NCBI RefSeq assembly: GCF_022213955.1
Contig: NZ_JAKNTW010000017.1
Coordinates: 62,001-126,000, forward strand
Length of the DNA: 64,000 nucleotides
Source of the DNA: Dolomitihabitans soli
GTDB lineage: Bacteria; Actinomycetota; Actinomycetes; Streptosporangiales; Streptosporangiaceae
Reading direction: 5' to 3'
Numbering within the stretch: the first letter of the stretch is position 1; each line of letters starts with the position of its first letter. Below are positions 9,336-21,030 of this stretch, one piece after another. The position numbers and the translations under genes are program-made. A model generated the notes under the pieces. It was not told the origin of the DNA. It did no database searches and worked only from the letters and a program-made list of their open reading frames with translations.

Positions 9336-10626
9336 TCTGCGCGTACTGCTGGGCGTCGTGCACGTCGAGCAGCGGCTCCTTGACGCCGTCCGGGGCGTCG
9401 TCGGTCCAGTTCTGGTTGCCGCTGTTGACCAGCCGCTGCCGGATGGCCTGCACGTCCGCCCGGTTGCGCGGCTTGTCGCCGGCGGCGGCCAGGATGCCCA
9501 CGGCCCCCGCGACGTGCGGGCTGGCCATCGAGGTGCCGCTGATGGTGTTGTAGCCGCCGTTCGCCCAGGTCGAGTAGATGCAGGTGCCCGGGGCGGCGAT
9601 CTCGATGGTCATGCCGTAGTTGGAGGTGGCGGCCAGCGAGTCGTCCCTGTCCTGGCCGGGCCGGCACGGCGGCCGGTCGCCGCCCAGGCCGCCCGCCCGC
9701 CCGTCGAGGTCGGTGAGCGCCGAGACGGTGATCACGTCGGGGTGGTTGGCGGGGAAGAACGTCGAGGCGTCCGTCGCGCTGTTGCCCGCCGCCGCGACGA
9801 CGACCACGCCGTTGTCGATCGCGCCGGTGAGCGCCGCGCTGATCGCGGTGCTCGAACAGCCCTCGCAGCCGAGGCTCAGGTTGGCCACCTCGATGCTCTG
9901 CGCGCGGGCGATGACATAGTCGATGGCGGCGGCCAACGCGGACAGGGTGCCCGACCCCTGCTCGTCGAGCACCCGCACCGAGTGGATCCTGGCGCCGGGC
10001 GCGACGCCGACCGCGCCCACGCCGTTGTCGATCGCGCCCACGATGCCCGCGACGTGGCTGCCGTGGCCGTTGGGGTCGTCACCCGAGTTGAGTACGCAGG
10101 CGCCGGTCGTGCAGTCGGCGCGGGAGACCACGTTCAGGTCGGGATGGTCGTGGTCGACGCCCGAGTCGATGACGGCGACGTCCACGTCCACCCGGATGTC
10201 GTCGACGCCGTCGATGGCCAGGTTCCGGTTCTCCGGGGCGAACACCCGTCGCACGCCGGACGGCACGGTCTGGGCGAAGGCGGTCACCACGGCGTCGCGT
10301 TCCACGCTGAGCACACCGGGCGCCCGCTTGAGCTTCGCGGCCTCGGCCGCGGTGAAGGTGGCGGAGTAGCCGTTGAACGCGTGCCGGTAGACGCCGACCA
10401 GCTTGCCGTCGTGCGCTTTGACCTGGTCGTACGCGACGGCCTCGGTGCTCCGGACGGTGGGCTCCAGCATGACGATGTAACAGTGGGTCTCCTCGCCTTC
10501 CGGCACGGTGTCCGAGAGCGCCGGGGCGCAGAAGAGCAGTACGGCCAGGGCGGCAGCCAATGGGGCGAACCGGTTCCAGAAGTGACGGTGGCGGACGCCA
10601 CCCGCAATATCACGCATAGTGAGCAT
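9325..10626 (-). CDS. Secreted subtilisin-like serine peptidase (S8)
   Basis: A secreted endopeptidase of 433 residues from the ATG at 10624-10626 (a second ATG three codons later is possible). A basic N-terminus and hydrophobic stretch (about 17-37, ending APALSD) form a signal peptide. An I9-type propeptide follows (about 45-118). The catalytic triad reads Asp154 (AVIDSGVDHDHPD), His188 (NGHGSHVAGI) and Ser366 (SGTSMASPHVAG), with oxyanion Asn282 (AAGNSA). An unusual Gly/Arg/Asp-rich insertion containing a Cys lies at about 310-330. It lies downstream of the M36 peptidase gene but beyond its terminator, so it probably has its own promoter. Confidence 0.92.
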   Translation of the reverse strand: MLTMRDIAGGVRHRHFWNRFAPLAAALAVLLFCAPALSDTVPEGEETHCYIVMLEPTVRSTEAVAYDQVKAHDGKLVGVYRHAFNGYSATFTAAEAAKLKRAPGVLSVERDAVVTAFAQTVPSGVRRVFAPENRNLAIDGVDDIRVDVDVAVIDSGVDHDHPDLNVVSRADCTTGACVLNSGDDPNGHGSHVAGIVGAIDNGVGAVGVAPGARIHSVRVLDEQGSGTLSALAAAIDYVIARAQSIEVANLSLGCEGCSSTAISAALTGAIDNGVVVVAAAGNSATDASTFFPANHPDVITVSALTDLDGRAGGLGGDRPPCRPGQDRDDSLAATSNYGMTIEIAAPGTCIYSTWANGGYNTISGTSMASPHVAGAVGILAAAGDKPRNRADVQAIRQRLVNSGNQNWTDDAPDGVKEPLLDVHDAQQYAQNLL

Positions 10627-10699
10627 GTTTTCCGGGGGTGCGCCACGCGTGATGTACCGGCTCGCGGTCTTTTGGATTCTCTTGCCGTGAAGGTGCGAA

Positions 10700-10728
10700 G
10701 ACCCGCGCCGCCGGATGCGGCGCGGGTC
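10700..10728 (-). terminator. Hairpin terminator after the M36 peptidase gene
   Basis: A perfect 12-bp stem (gacccgcgccgc / gcggcgcgggtc) with the 5-base loop cggat lies 18 bases beyond the M36 stop codon on the minus strand. Confidence 0.8.
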
Positions 10729-10745
10729 CCGAAGGCGGCGCTTCG

Positions 10746-13643
10746 TCAGCTGAACGCCTGGAACTCGGCGGCCCTGACCTGGTTTCTGGCCGGGCTCGCC
10801 GTGGCGCAGTCGGTGGCGGAGTTGGGGTCGTTGTCCTGCTCGCCCAGGTAGAGCGGGTTGCCGGTGCACTGGCTGGAGACGACCCGCAGCATCAGGTGGG
10901 TCGCCTTGGCCGTGCGCACGTCGAACGACTTGACGATCAGGTCGGCGCCGCGCGGGCGGGGGAGCCGGGTGGCGAACGCGTCGGACCGGCTCTTGTGGAT
11001 GACGGAGTAGGAGGCGGGATCGGCGCAGTCCTTGCCTGCCGTACTGTCGCAGGCGAGGACTTCGAAGGCGCGCAGTGCGCTGAAGCGGTTCTGCGCGCCG
11101 GGGTCGTTCGGGTCGCCGACGTTGGGCCGGAGCATGGCGCTGACCTGGACCCTGCGGACCTTGACGGGCTCGGTGCCCGCGAGGTCGACCGTGACCGACC
11201 GGCCCTGGACGGGGGCGGTGAGGGAGGCCCAGCCGGTGGCCTCGGTCTCGTCGATCAGCAGGCCGTGGTTGACGCCGTCGCCGGCGGCGGTGGCGCCCGA
11301 GGCGGCGGCGGCCACGTTGCGGTCGAGCTTGACCCGAAGCGTCTCCGAACCCCTTCCGAAGCTCTCCGCCAGACGCTTGTGGCCGAAGCCCTTGGCCACT
11401 GCGACCAGCGAGTATCTGCCCGGAACGATCTCGAAGGCGTCACCCAGCGGGGTCGCCGGGTCGGTGTCGGCGACGGGGGTGGCCCGCGCCTCGTAGTCGC
11501 CGACGTACAGCCGCACCGGCGTGCCCTGCGCGTCGCCGGTGGGCCGCAGGGTGACCGTGACGTTGCCGCCGCGCGGGGAGGCGAAGCTCGGCGTCGGGTC
11601 GGGGTCGGCCGGGCCGTTGCTGGCCGCGTCCCTGCCCAGCCCGTGCTCGGCGAACGCGTTCCACATGATGTCGTGGTTCTTCCCGCCGAAGCGGATGGTG
11701 TCGGCGGCGAGCAGCGCGTCCCGGTGATCGACGTAGCTCACCGCGCCCGACGCCATCAGCAGCAGCGCGTCGAAGGAGATCTGGGCCCAGCGCCGGTTCC
11801 CCGGGCACTTCTCCAGCGCCAGCCTGCCCTCGGCACAGGCCCGCTGGGAGGCCGCGTTGCCGTCGCCGTACCTGCGGAGGAACGCCTGCCGTACGTCGAA
11901 CTGGGTCGCCGACCAGATCTCGCCGTCCGCGTGGACCTGCTGGCCCACCAGGTCGTACGCGATGTCGCTGTAGTTCAGGGGAGAGCGGGACATGTCGTAG
12001 TTGCGGATCCCCGCCTTGTGGTCGCCGGTGACGTAACCGCCGGTGACGTACGGCGTGTCGCCCGCGGGGCGGAAGCCGTTCTCGAAAAGGTACTCCATCG
12101 CGAACAGGTCGGAGGTGCTCTCGTTCATCGCACCCGCCTGGGCCCCGCTCCAGCCGGAGACCGGTCCGCCGATCATGCGGCCGGAGATCGCGTGGGTGTA
12201 CTCGTGGCCGATCACCGACATGTCGTAGTCGCCGTCGACGCACGGGGAGTAGAACGAGCCCGCGATGGGCTGCCACAGGTACATGTTGGTGATCGGGGCG
12301 ACCCCGTCGGGGCCGGTGATCTGGTTGGCGTTGTCACGGACGCTCAGCACCCGCGCGCCCGCCTGGGCGTTGCCCTGCTCCGGGTCGCCGCCCAGGCCGC
12401 CGTGTTCGCCGTTGCTCGTCTGCATGTTCCACGCGGTCTCGGTGAAGCCGAGCCGGTAGGACCAGTCGTGCATCCGGTTGTGCATGACGTGCAGGTTCGT
12501 GATCGCCGCCTCCAGGTCGGCCTCGCCCGGCTGGTCGAAGGTCGCCGGGTCGCACTTGTCGCGGTACCACCGGTTGGTCCACGGATAGGAGTAGTCACGG
12601 CTGGGTGTGGCCACGTTGCTCCGGGTGCCGACCGTGAAGGCGTCGCCGCTGGCCCGGTTCTCGAAGGTCCGCGCGGCGTTGCCGAGGCTGGTGCCGGTCG
12701 GCTGGTCCGTCGTGTGGTCGACGTCCCACGGCTTGCCGGTCGAGGTGTCCCCGACGATGAGGTCGCAGCCGCGGGCGGGCGTGAAGCACCACGTCTTGCG
12801 GGTGTCGGTGGAGGAGTAGTTCGCCGGCGGGTTGGCCGGGAAGCCCTCCCACGTCGGGTTCTCCGGTTCCCAGCCGTGATCGACCAGGTTTTCCCTGACC
12901 AGGATCGCGCCGCTGACCGCGTCCACGTGCGTGGTGTAGGCGGCGGGTTCGCCCGCGCCGCCCCCGATCAGCGTCACCTGGAACGCGTTGTGCACGCCGT
13001 CCGGCGCGGGCACGGCGGCGGCCGAGACCTGCTTGGTGGTCGCGGTCGTCAGGTTGATGCCGCCGTCTCGGGCGGCGATCTCCAGGGCCTGCGCCTCGGA
13101 GATCGCGGCGGCGGGCGGCGCCCCGGTGTCCCGGGAGAGCGTCGAGGTCACGTGGCGGATCTGGCCGTCGAAGACGCCGATCGCCACCTGCCCGTCGACC
13201 CCGGCGGGCAGGTCGCCGAAGCGCTGGCGCAGGAGCACGGCGTGTCCCTGGCCCAGCGGGTTGACCGCCACCTTCTCCAGCGCGTCGACCGCGCCGGCGG
13301 ACAGCCCGAACATGGCCTCGTTGGCCTTGAGGTAGGCGCGGGCGGCCTGTTCGGGATCGGCGCCGAGGGCTTCGGCGAGGGGGGCGGAACCGGTGATCAC
13401 CGCGGGGGTGCCGAGCGTGTTCCACCGGATGGTGGCCGCGCCGTCCGCCCTGATCAACTTGGGTGGTGGTACGGAACCGCGCCGATGGTCCAGGTCGGGT
13501 TTGCCGTGTTCCTCGGACTGGAAGTCGTGGGTTCTGGGGGTCGGCTCGCCGGGTTCGCCCAGGGCGACTCCGGCGACGGGCAGGGCTAGCACCGCGACGA
13601 TCGCGGTGACGAATGTGGCACGTAACCAGGGCTGGGAAGACAC
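10746..13643 (-). CDS. Secreted M36 (fungalysin-like) zinc metallopeptidase
   Basis: A large exported protease of 965 residues. It starts at a GTG with AGGAGG 5 bases upstream, followed by a Sec signal peptide (hydrophobic about 8-30). An FTP-type propeptide region and PepSY-like segment follow (about 60-260). The catalytic domain carries HEYTH at about 480-484 and a downstream NESTSDLFA helix giving the third zinc ligand. The last ~200 residues form a beta-rich region (GRSVTVDLAG...VRRVQVSAML) that could be a discoidin-like binding domain; I am unsure of that. The gene is clustered with an S8 peptidase on the same strand, as in a secreted nutrient-scavenging set. Confidence 0.9.
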   Translation of the reverse strand: MSSQPWLRATFVTAIVAVLALPVAGVALGEPGEPTPRTHDFQSEEHGKPDLDHRRGSVPPPKLIRADGAATIRWNTLGTPAVITGSAPLAEALGADPEQAARAYLKANEAMFGLSAGAVDALEKVAVNPLGQGHAVLLRQRFGDLPAGVDGQVAIGVFDGQIRHVTSTLSRDTGAPPAAAISEAQALEIAARDGGINLTTATTKQVSAAAVPAPDGVHNAFQVTLIGGGAGEPAAYTTHVDAVSGAILVRENLVDHGWEPENPTWEGFPANPPANYSSTDTRKTWCFTPARGCDLIVGDTSTGKPWDVDHTTDQPTGTSLGNAARTFENRASGDAFTVGTRSNVATPSRDYSYPWTNRWYRDKCDPATFDQPGEADLEAAITNLHVMHNRMHDWSYRLGFTETAWNMQTSNGEHGGLGGDPEQGNAQAGARVLSVRDNANQITGPDGVAPITNMYLWQPIAGSFYSPCVDGDYDMSVIGHEYTHAISGRMIGGPVSGWSGAQAGAMNESTSDLFAMEYLFENGFRPAGDTPYVTGGYVTGDHKAGIRNYDMSRSPLNYSDIAYDLVGQQVHADGEIWSATQFDVRQAFLRRYGDGNAASQRACAEGRLALEKCPGNRRWAQISFDALLLMASGAVSYVDHRDALLAADTIRFGGKNHDIMWNAFAEHGLGRDAASNGPADPDPTPSFASPRGGNVTVTLRPTGDAQGTPVRLYVGDYEARATPVADTDPATPLGDAFEIVPGRYSLVAVAKGFGHKRLAESFGRGSETLRVKLDRNVAAAASGATAAGDGVNHGLLIDETEATGWASLTAPVQGRSVTVDLAGTEPVKVRRVQVSAMLRPNVGDPNDPGAQNRFSALRAFEVLACDSTAGKDCADPASYSVIHKSRSDAFATRLPRPRGADLIVKSFDVRTAKATHLMLRVVSSQCTGNPLYLGEQDNDPNSATDCATASPARNQVRAAEFQAFS

Positions 13644-13744
13644 CGAACCTCCTGCGCAGACGTTGCCGCGTGATGCGCAAGAGGTAACACTGTCAAGGCG
13701 TCATGACAAGACCTTGTAAAGCGTGATAAGTCAGTGTAATACGG
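13644..13744 (-). promoter_or_regulatory. AT-richer leader of the M36 peptidase gene
   Basis: About 100 bases between the lipoprotein stop and the M36 start, lower in GC than the flanks. On the minus strand a ttgaca hexamer is present at about 13692-13697 and the AGGAGG ribosome site lies near 13649-13654. No convincing -10 box could be fixed. Confidence 0.35.
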
Positions 13745-15937
13745 TCAGTCGAACGGGATCCATGCCTGGTCGGCAAGGGTTTTCAGATCGGAGACCTTGA
13801 GACCGCCGTCGGAAACTGTCCACAATGTGTCACCGATCACCAGCGAGCGCCGGATCCCCGGGTCCACTGGGGCGAAGCCGTTGCCGGCCTTGGCCTTGGG
13901 GTGCTTCACCTCACCCTGCTTGGTGATCCCGTCCGCGCTGATGGCCAGCACCATGGCGCTGCTCTCGCCGTCGTGGGTGTTCAGCGGGAGTACGGCCTGG
14001 CCGGTCGCCGGCCAGTAGAGGAAGGCGTGCGGGTCCCATTCGACCTCGCTGCCCGACTCCTTCTGGAAGAGTTGCGACAGGCGGCGCGGCGCGGCCGGGT
14101 CGCTCACGTCGAACAGCGAGACCTGGTTGCCGAGGGTCCGGCCCTTCTCGCTCGCCTCCTGGCCCACGCCGATCAGCCGTCCCTCGCCCGCCGCGTGCAG
14201 GTAGGCGGAGTAGCCGGTGATCTTCAGCTCGCCGGTCACCCGGGGGGCGGCGGGATCACGCAGGTCGAGCGTGTAGAGCGGGTCGACCTGGCGGAAGGTC
14301 ACCACGTAGCCGACCGGGCCGATGAAGCGCACCGAGTAGATCCGCTCGTCCTTGCCCAGCCCCGTCACCTTCCCGGTCGTGGTCAGGTCGTCGGCGGCGA
14401 GCACGTGGACGCCGCTCTCGCTCTCCCGGCCGTCGGGGGAGGTGGCGGTCGTGGCGACCCGCAGGTGGCCCTCATGTTCCGACAGGGAGTACTGGTTGAG
14501 CACCCGTCCGGGCACCTTGCCCGAGGCGACATAGCGGGGCGGGCCCGCCGCGCCGACGTCGAACCGGTGGATCTCCGTCTCCTCCGGCGGCGCGGTGGGC
14601 GTCGGCGCGGCCGTGGCCTCCAGCGTGATCGTCGGCTTGTCCGTCGGCGTGGACGTGATCGTCAACCCGGTCGTCGGCTCGGTCGTCGGCTTGTCCGCCG
14701 GCAAGGTCGAAGTCGGGTCGCTCGGAGCCGGGTCGGGTGAGGTCTGGCCGGCCGGAGTCGGGTCGGCCGGGGTCGTGCCCAGAGGTGGTTCCGTGGGTGT
14801 GGGATCTTCCCTGGGAGCGGCGGGCGTGCCGGAGGGCTCAGGCAGGAGCGACGGCATCGACGGGTCGCCGGACGGGCGCGGGTCCGGCGGGGGCTCCTGG
14901 ATCACCGGCGGTGACCACCAGCGCGGGTTGCTGGTCACGTAGAGGCTGTCACCGGTCCCGTAGACCGTGTCGCCGTCGGCCGCCACGCTGATCGGGTCGT
15001 CGCCCGCGAGGGTGTCGTCGCCGGCCGCCAGGTCGAGGCTGTGCAGGCTGAGCATCGAGGTGCCCGTGTAGTCATTCGGGTGGCTGACCTGCTCGCACTT
15101 CACACTCTCCGTACGGCCGGCCCCCGCCGCGTCGGTCACCTCGTACTTCGGCAACCAGGCGTCGATCGGAGCCTTCTTGACGAACTCCTGGTTGAGACGG
15201 GTCCGCTCGGCCTCGGTGACGTCGTCCGACGGCTCGGGCACGGGGAAGGTGAGATCCGGCTGGCTCCTGACCACGATCCTGACCGTCGAGCCGACCATCC
15301 GGGCGTCCACGTGCTCGCCCCGCGGGGTGATCGTCCCGGCGATTCTGGGCTTGCCCGCCAGGTCCACGAGGACGTAGCGGGGCCCCTCCATCCCGGGCCG
15401 CTTGTCCGCGCGGAACGACATGATCCCGCCGCCGGAGACCAGCACCAGCGCCCGGTCGCCGTGCACCAGCAGGTCGGCGGGCGCGAAGCCCTGGTTCTTG
15501 TCGACCAGCCTCAGCGAACCGGTGACCTTCCTGGTCGCCGCGTCGACGACCCGCAGTACCCCGCCGTTGACCGTGATGACCCGCTTGCCGTCCGTCTTGA
15601 CCAGGTCGGGCTCGTCGACCCCGGCCTCCTGGACGTTGGTGGTCGAGTGGTCGGGCGTGCTCTTGGCCATCGCCTGGTCTTGGATGGCCTCGCGGAACAT
15701 GACGGGCTGGCCGAACCCCCAGGGGCCGACGTTCGCGGCGGCCTTCTCGCGCAGGCCGGTCAGCATGTCGTCGCAGCTCGAATACGACACCAGCCGGGCG
15801 TTGCCGAGGTTCACCGTTCCCTGGCCGGCCGTACGGCTCGCGGGTTCCGGACCGCCCGTGCCCGAGCAGGCTGCGCAGGCCGTCGCCAGGGTGACCGCGA
15901 TGGCGGCGGCGCGGGCCGTACGAATCGAAGGGCTCAT
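13745..15937 (-). CDS. Secreted beta-propeller lipoprotein with Pro/Thr-rich insert
   Basis: A 730-residue exported protein with an N-terminal signal ending in a Cys-containing lipobox-like segment (ATACAACSG, about 18-26), so probably membrane-anchored. The body resembles the 'beta propeller domain' family of secreted proteins, with recurring VHGDRALV-, YVTSNPRWW- and GPVGYVVTFRQ-type strands. Between two propeller blades lies a disordered insert of about 105 residues rich in Pro, Thr, Asp and Ser (about 345-450). It lies 31 bases after the Ser/Thr kinase gene and is probably co-transcribed with it, suggesting a partner or ligand sensor at the cell surface. No enzymatic motif is visible. Confidence 0.75.
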   Translation of the reverse strand: MSPSIRTARAAAIAVTLATACAACSGTGGPEPASRTAGQGTVNLGNARLVSYSSCDDMLTGLREKAAANVGPWGFGQPVMFREAIQDQAMAKSTPDHSTTNVQEAGVDEPDLVKTDGKRVITVNGGVLRVVDAATRKVTGSLRLVDKNQGFAPADLLVHGDRALVLVSGGGIMSFRADKRPGMEGPRYVLVDLAGKPRIAGTITPRGEHVDARMVGSTVRIVVRSQPDLTFPVPEPSDDVTEAERTRLNQEFVKKAPIDAWLPKYEVTDAAGAGRTESVKCEQVSHPNDYTGTSMLSLHSLDLAAGDDTLAGDDPISVAADGDTVYGTGDSLYVTSNPRWWSPPVIQEPPPDPRPSGDPSMPSLLPEPSGTPAAPREDPTPTEPPLGTTPADPTPAGQTSPDPAPSDPTSTLPADKPTTEPTTGLTITSTPTDKPTITLEATAAPTPTAPPEETEIHRFDVGAAGPPRYVASGKVPGRVLNQYSLSEHEGHLRVATTATSPDGRESESGVHVLAADDLTTTGKVTGLGKDERIYSVRFIGPVGYVVTFRQVDPLYTLDLRDPAAPRVTGELKITGYSAYLHAAGEGRLIGVGQEASEKGRTLGNQVSLFDVSDPAAPRRLSQLFQKESGSEVEWDPHAFLYWPATGQAVLPLNTHDGESSAMVLAISADGITKQGEVKHPKAKAGNGFAPVDPGIRRSLVIGDTLWTVSDGGLKVSDLKTLADQAWIPFD

Positions 15938-15968
15938 GTTCCTACGACGGATGCGGTCTGTGCGCGGT

Positions 15969-18359
<2,391 letters not shown>

Positions 18360-18478
18360 GCTGGCGACGGCCACCTGGCTACGTCCGAAATGAGAGCTTT
18401 GGGCCATGGGGCGGGATTCAGGGCGGCGCATGCGTGGCCACGGATACGATGTGCTGGGATGCGAGAGGGGTGCGGGCC

Positions 18479-18892
18479 GTGGCCGACGAGTTCCAGACCG
18501 CCTTCTGGACGGCCAAGCGGGCGATGATGACGGCGGCGGAGACCGCCTACAACCGCCACGGTGTCCGGTCCGGCCAGCAGTTCATCCTGCAGTGCCTGTG
18601 GGAGACCGACGGCCTCACCCCCGGCGAGATCGCCCGCCGCCTGGGCCTGGCCACTCCCACCGTGACCAGGGCCGCGACCCGGATGGCCGCCGCCGGCCTG
18701 CTACGCCGCGAGCCGCACCCGACCGACGCCAGACTCGTACGGCTCCGCCTGACCGAGCGCGGTCACGAGTTGGAGACCGTGATCGACCAGGAGATGAGCG
18801 CCCTCAGCGAACGCGCCCTGCGCACCCTGACCCCCGCCGAGCGCGAGCAGTGCATCCACTTCCTCCACGAGATCAAGGCCAACGCCACCTGA
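18479..18892 (+). CDS. MarR-family transcriptional regulator
   Basis: A small winged-HTH regulator of 137 residues from the GTG at 18479, which has AGAGGGG 8 bases upstream; an in-frame ATG at 18434 is less well supported. The recognition region LTPGEIARRLGLATPTVTRAATRM and the wing with PTDARLVRLRLTERG match MarR proteins. It is transcribed away from the Ser/Thr kinase gene across a short shared region, so it may act on that promoter or on itself. The ligand is unknown. Confidence 0.85.
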   Translation: MADEFQTAFWTAKRAMMTAAETAYNRHGVRSGQQFILQCLWETDGLTPGEIARRLGLATPTVTRAATRMAAAGLLRREPHPTDARLVRLRLTERGHELETVIDQEMSALSERALRTLTPAEREQCIHFLHEIKANAT

Positions 18893-19193
18893 CCCGGCTG
18901 CCGCCCGGGCGCGGTGGCCTGGTGGAAATCGACCGATCCCGCCGAAGATCAGCCGCAGAACCCCGGCCTGGATCACCACCGCCGCGTGCCCCTGTGGGTG
19001 GCTCAGAAGACTGTGGAGCGCCCGTTCCACCGCGTCGCCGCGTGCGCTGGAACCGGGTGTGACGTCCATCGGGCCATCACGTCGAGGAACGCGGTGAAGG
19101 CCGCCCGCGACGGGGGCCTGGCGAACCGCGATGGATGTCGAGCCGGCGCATAGGGTGGGGCACCATGACGCCTGCTCAGAGGTTCTGACCACG
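18893..19193. other. Intergenic stretch of 301 bases before the NUDIX gene
   Basis: No gene is supported. It holds a possible -10 box TAGGGT at 19151-19156 and, starting right at the expected transcription start, a seven-codon frame ATG(19165)-TGA(19188) that could be a leaderless mini-ORF. On the minus strand a short coding-like fragment ends near 19003 but resembles no family I know. Confidence 0.4.
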
Positions 19194-19670
19194 ATGCCGA
19201 TCTCCCCGTTCCTCGCAGCTCTGCGGGTCCATGTCGGAAACGCGCTCCTCGTGCTTCCCTCGGCGTGCGCCTGCGTGTTCGACGACCAGGGCCGGCTGCT
19301 CCTCGCCCGCCACGAGCGCGGCGTGTGGGCCCCGCCGGGCGGCGCGATCGAGCCCGACGAGCGGCCCGCCGACGCCGCCGTGCGTGAGGTCGCCGAGGAG
19401 GTCGGCCTGAAGATCGGAGTCGACGGCCTGGTCGGCACGTGGGGCGGGCCCGAGTTCCGGGTGCTGTATCCCAACGGCGACCAGGTCTCCTACGTGATGA
19501 GCGTCTACGCCTGCCACCCCTTGTCCGGCGACCCCACCCCCGACGGCGACGAGATCTTCGAGGCCCGGTACGTCGCCGAGGACGACCTCGCGGGCTACGG
19601 GCTCGCCTCCTGGACCGCGCTCGTCCTTCCCGACGTCTTCGCCTGGCACCGCGCGAACGCCGGCCGCTGA
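19194..19670 (+). CDS. NUDIX hydrolase
   Basis: A 158-residue Mg2+-dependent nucleoside-diphosphate-X pyrophosphatase of unknown substrate. The Nudix box is complete: GGAIEPDE followed after seven residues by REVAEEVGL (about residues 48-71). The start is taken at ATG 19194, with AGAGG about 11 bases upstream, giving MPISPFLAALRVHVG; the frame extends to 19131 without support. The stop codon sits in the first unit of a four-fold 30-bp tandem repeat. Confidence 0.88.
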   Translation: MPISPFLAALRVHVGNALLVLPSACACVFDDQGRLLLARHERGVWAPPGGAIEPDERPADAAVREVAEEVGLKIGVDGLVGTWGGPEFRVLYPNGDQVSYVMSVYACHPLSGDPTPDGDEIFEARYVAEDDLAGYGLASWTALVLPDVFAWHRANAGR

Positions 19671-19770
19671 CCGCCCCGCCGCGCGAACGGCGGCCGCTGA
19701 GCGCCGCGCCACGCGAACGGCGGCCGCTGACCGTCGCGCCGCGCGAACGCCGGCCGCTGACCCGCCCCGC
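19651..19770 (+). repeat. Four 30-bp tandem repeats containing the NUDIX stop codon
   Basis: Units start at 19651, 19681, 19711 and 19741, each close to gcgcgaacggcggccgctga plus ten bases. The first unit encodes the last codons and stop of the NUDIX gene; the following units repeat the same codons and stop in frame. Confidence 0.92.
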
Positions 19771-19863
19771 CGGGGATTCGCCGGTCGACGGGCGTGCCCG
19801 GCCGCCGAGAACCTTCCACACCCCGGTGGCGGGTTCACGCCGCCGTACGGGGAGGATGATCGG

Positions 19864-21030
19864 ATGACGCGTGCGTGGGTGGCCGAGGCGATGGCCCGTC
19901 TGGCTGCGGAAGAGGCGGGCTGCGAGGTCACGCCGTTGCGGGAGTTCCCGTTGCCGACGAGGGTCCGGCTCCTGATCAAGGACGAGTCCGCGCACCCCAC
20001 CGGGAGCATGCGGCACCGGCACGCCAGGGCGTTGTTCCGGCATGCCGTCGCGAGTGGCCGGATCGTCGAGGGCACGACCGTGGTGGAGGCCGCGGGCGGC
20101 AACGCGGCGGTCGCCCAGGCGCACTTCGCGCGTCTGCTCGGCCTGAGGTACGTCGTGGTCATGCCCGGCACCCGTACGGCGGCGCGCGCGGCGGCGGTGC
20201 AGGAACTTGGCGGCGAGTGCCGCTTCCACACCCCGCCCGCGGCGATCTACGAGGAGGCCCGCCGGCTGGCCGGCGAGCTCGGCGGGCACTACCTCGACCA
20301 GTTCGCCTGGGCCGACCGCGCCGTCGACTGGCAGGACCCCGGCCTGGCGGGCGAACTGCTGGACGACGGGCACCCAGCCGGTCGGCGCGAGCCGCCGCAT
20401 GACGGGCCCCCTCACGACTGGGGTCCGGCGGACGACGGGATCGCTGTCGGCCGGTCGGCCGGCGGGCTGTCCGGCGGGCGGGGTTCCGGGCCGGGTGGGG
20501 CGCCCGCGTGGGTGGTGGTCGGTGCGAGCACGGGCGCGACGTCGGCCGCGCTCGGCCGCCGCGCCCGGCTGCTCGGACTGTCGACCAAGGTGGCGGTCGC
20601 CGACCCGGAGAACTCCGCCTACTTCCCCGGCTGGACGCTCGGCGCCGCCGACTACGCGACGGGGATGCCGTCACGCATCGAGGGCATCGGCCGCCCCCGG
20701 GTCGAGCCCGGCTTCGCGTATCCCCTGGTCGACATGGTCGTGCCCGTCAAGGACGCGGCGAGTGTGGCGGCGGCGCGGCACCTGCGGGCGGTGACCGGCC
20801 TCCCGGTCGGCGGCTCGTCCGGCACCACCCTGTGGGCGGCGATCGAGCTGATCGCCCGCATGCACACCCGGGGCGAGACCGGCACGGTGATCGCCGTCCT
20901 GGGCGACGCGGCCCCCCGGCACCTCCGGACCTACCACGACGACGAGTGGACGACCGGGAGGTCGCTGGACCTCACGCCGCACAGCGACGCCCTGGCGCGC
21001 TTCGTCTCCGATGCCGTCTGGACGGTGTGA
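19864..21030 (+). CDS. Cysteine-synthase-fold (PLP fold II) protein lacking the PLP lysine
   Basis: A 388-residue protein of the 'PLP-dependent cysteine synthase family' that normally begins KDES-HPTGSLKHRLARSLF. Here the Schiff-base Lys is Arg (GSMRHRHARALF, about residues 45-56; codon cgg), and the phosphate/substrate loop normally EASSGSTA reads EAAGGNAA (about 80-87). The glycine loop GGSSGTT near residue 318 is kept. There is also a Gly/Pro/Asp-rich insert of about 50 residues (about 170-220) that interrupts the domain. It may be a non-PLP pseudoenzyme, a neofunctionalised protein or a decaying gene. The frame is open end to end. Confidence 0.75.
   Translation: MTRAWVAEAMARLAAEEAGCEVTPLREFPLPTRVRLLIKDESAHPTGSMRHRHARALFRHAVASGRIVEGTTVVEAAGGNAAVAQAHFARLLGLRYVVVMPGTRTAARAAAVQELGGECRFHTPPAAIYEEARRLAGELGGHYLDQFAWADRAVDWQDPGLAGELLDDGHPAGRREPPHDGPPHDWGPADDGIAVGRSAGGLSGGRGSGPGGAPAWVVVGASTGATSAALGRRARLLGLSTKVAVADPENSAYFPGWTLGAADYATGMPSRIEGIGRPRVEPGFAYPLVDMVVPVKDAASVAAARHLRAVTGLPVGGSSGTTLWAAIELIARMHTRGETGTVIAVLGDAAPRHLRTYHDDEWTTGRSLDLTPHSDALARFVSDAVWTV

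Noticed and set aside
10896-13589. Long plus-strand open frame opposite the M36 peptidase
   Set aside because: Composition is Gly/Arg/Val-biased with no family motif; it mirrors the real minus-strand gene.
18893-19193. Pseudogene fragment on the minus strand ending near 19003
   Set aside because: A short coding-like stretch is visible, but I could not match it to a family or find its other parts.
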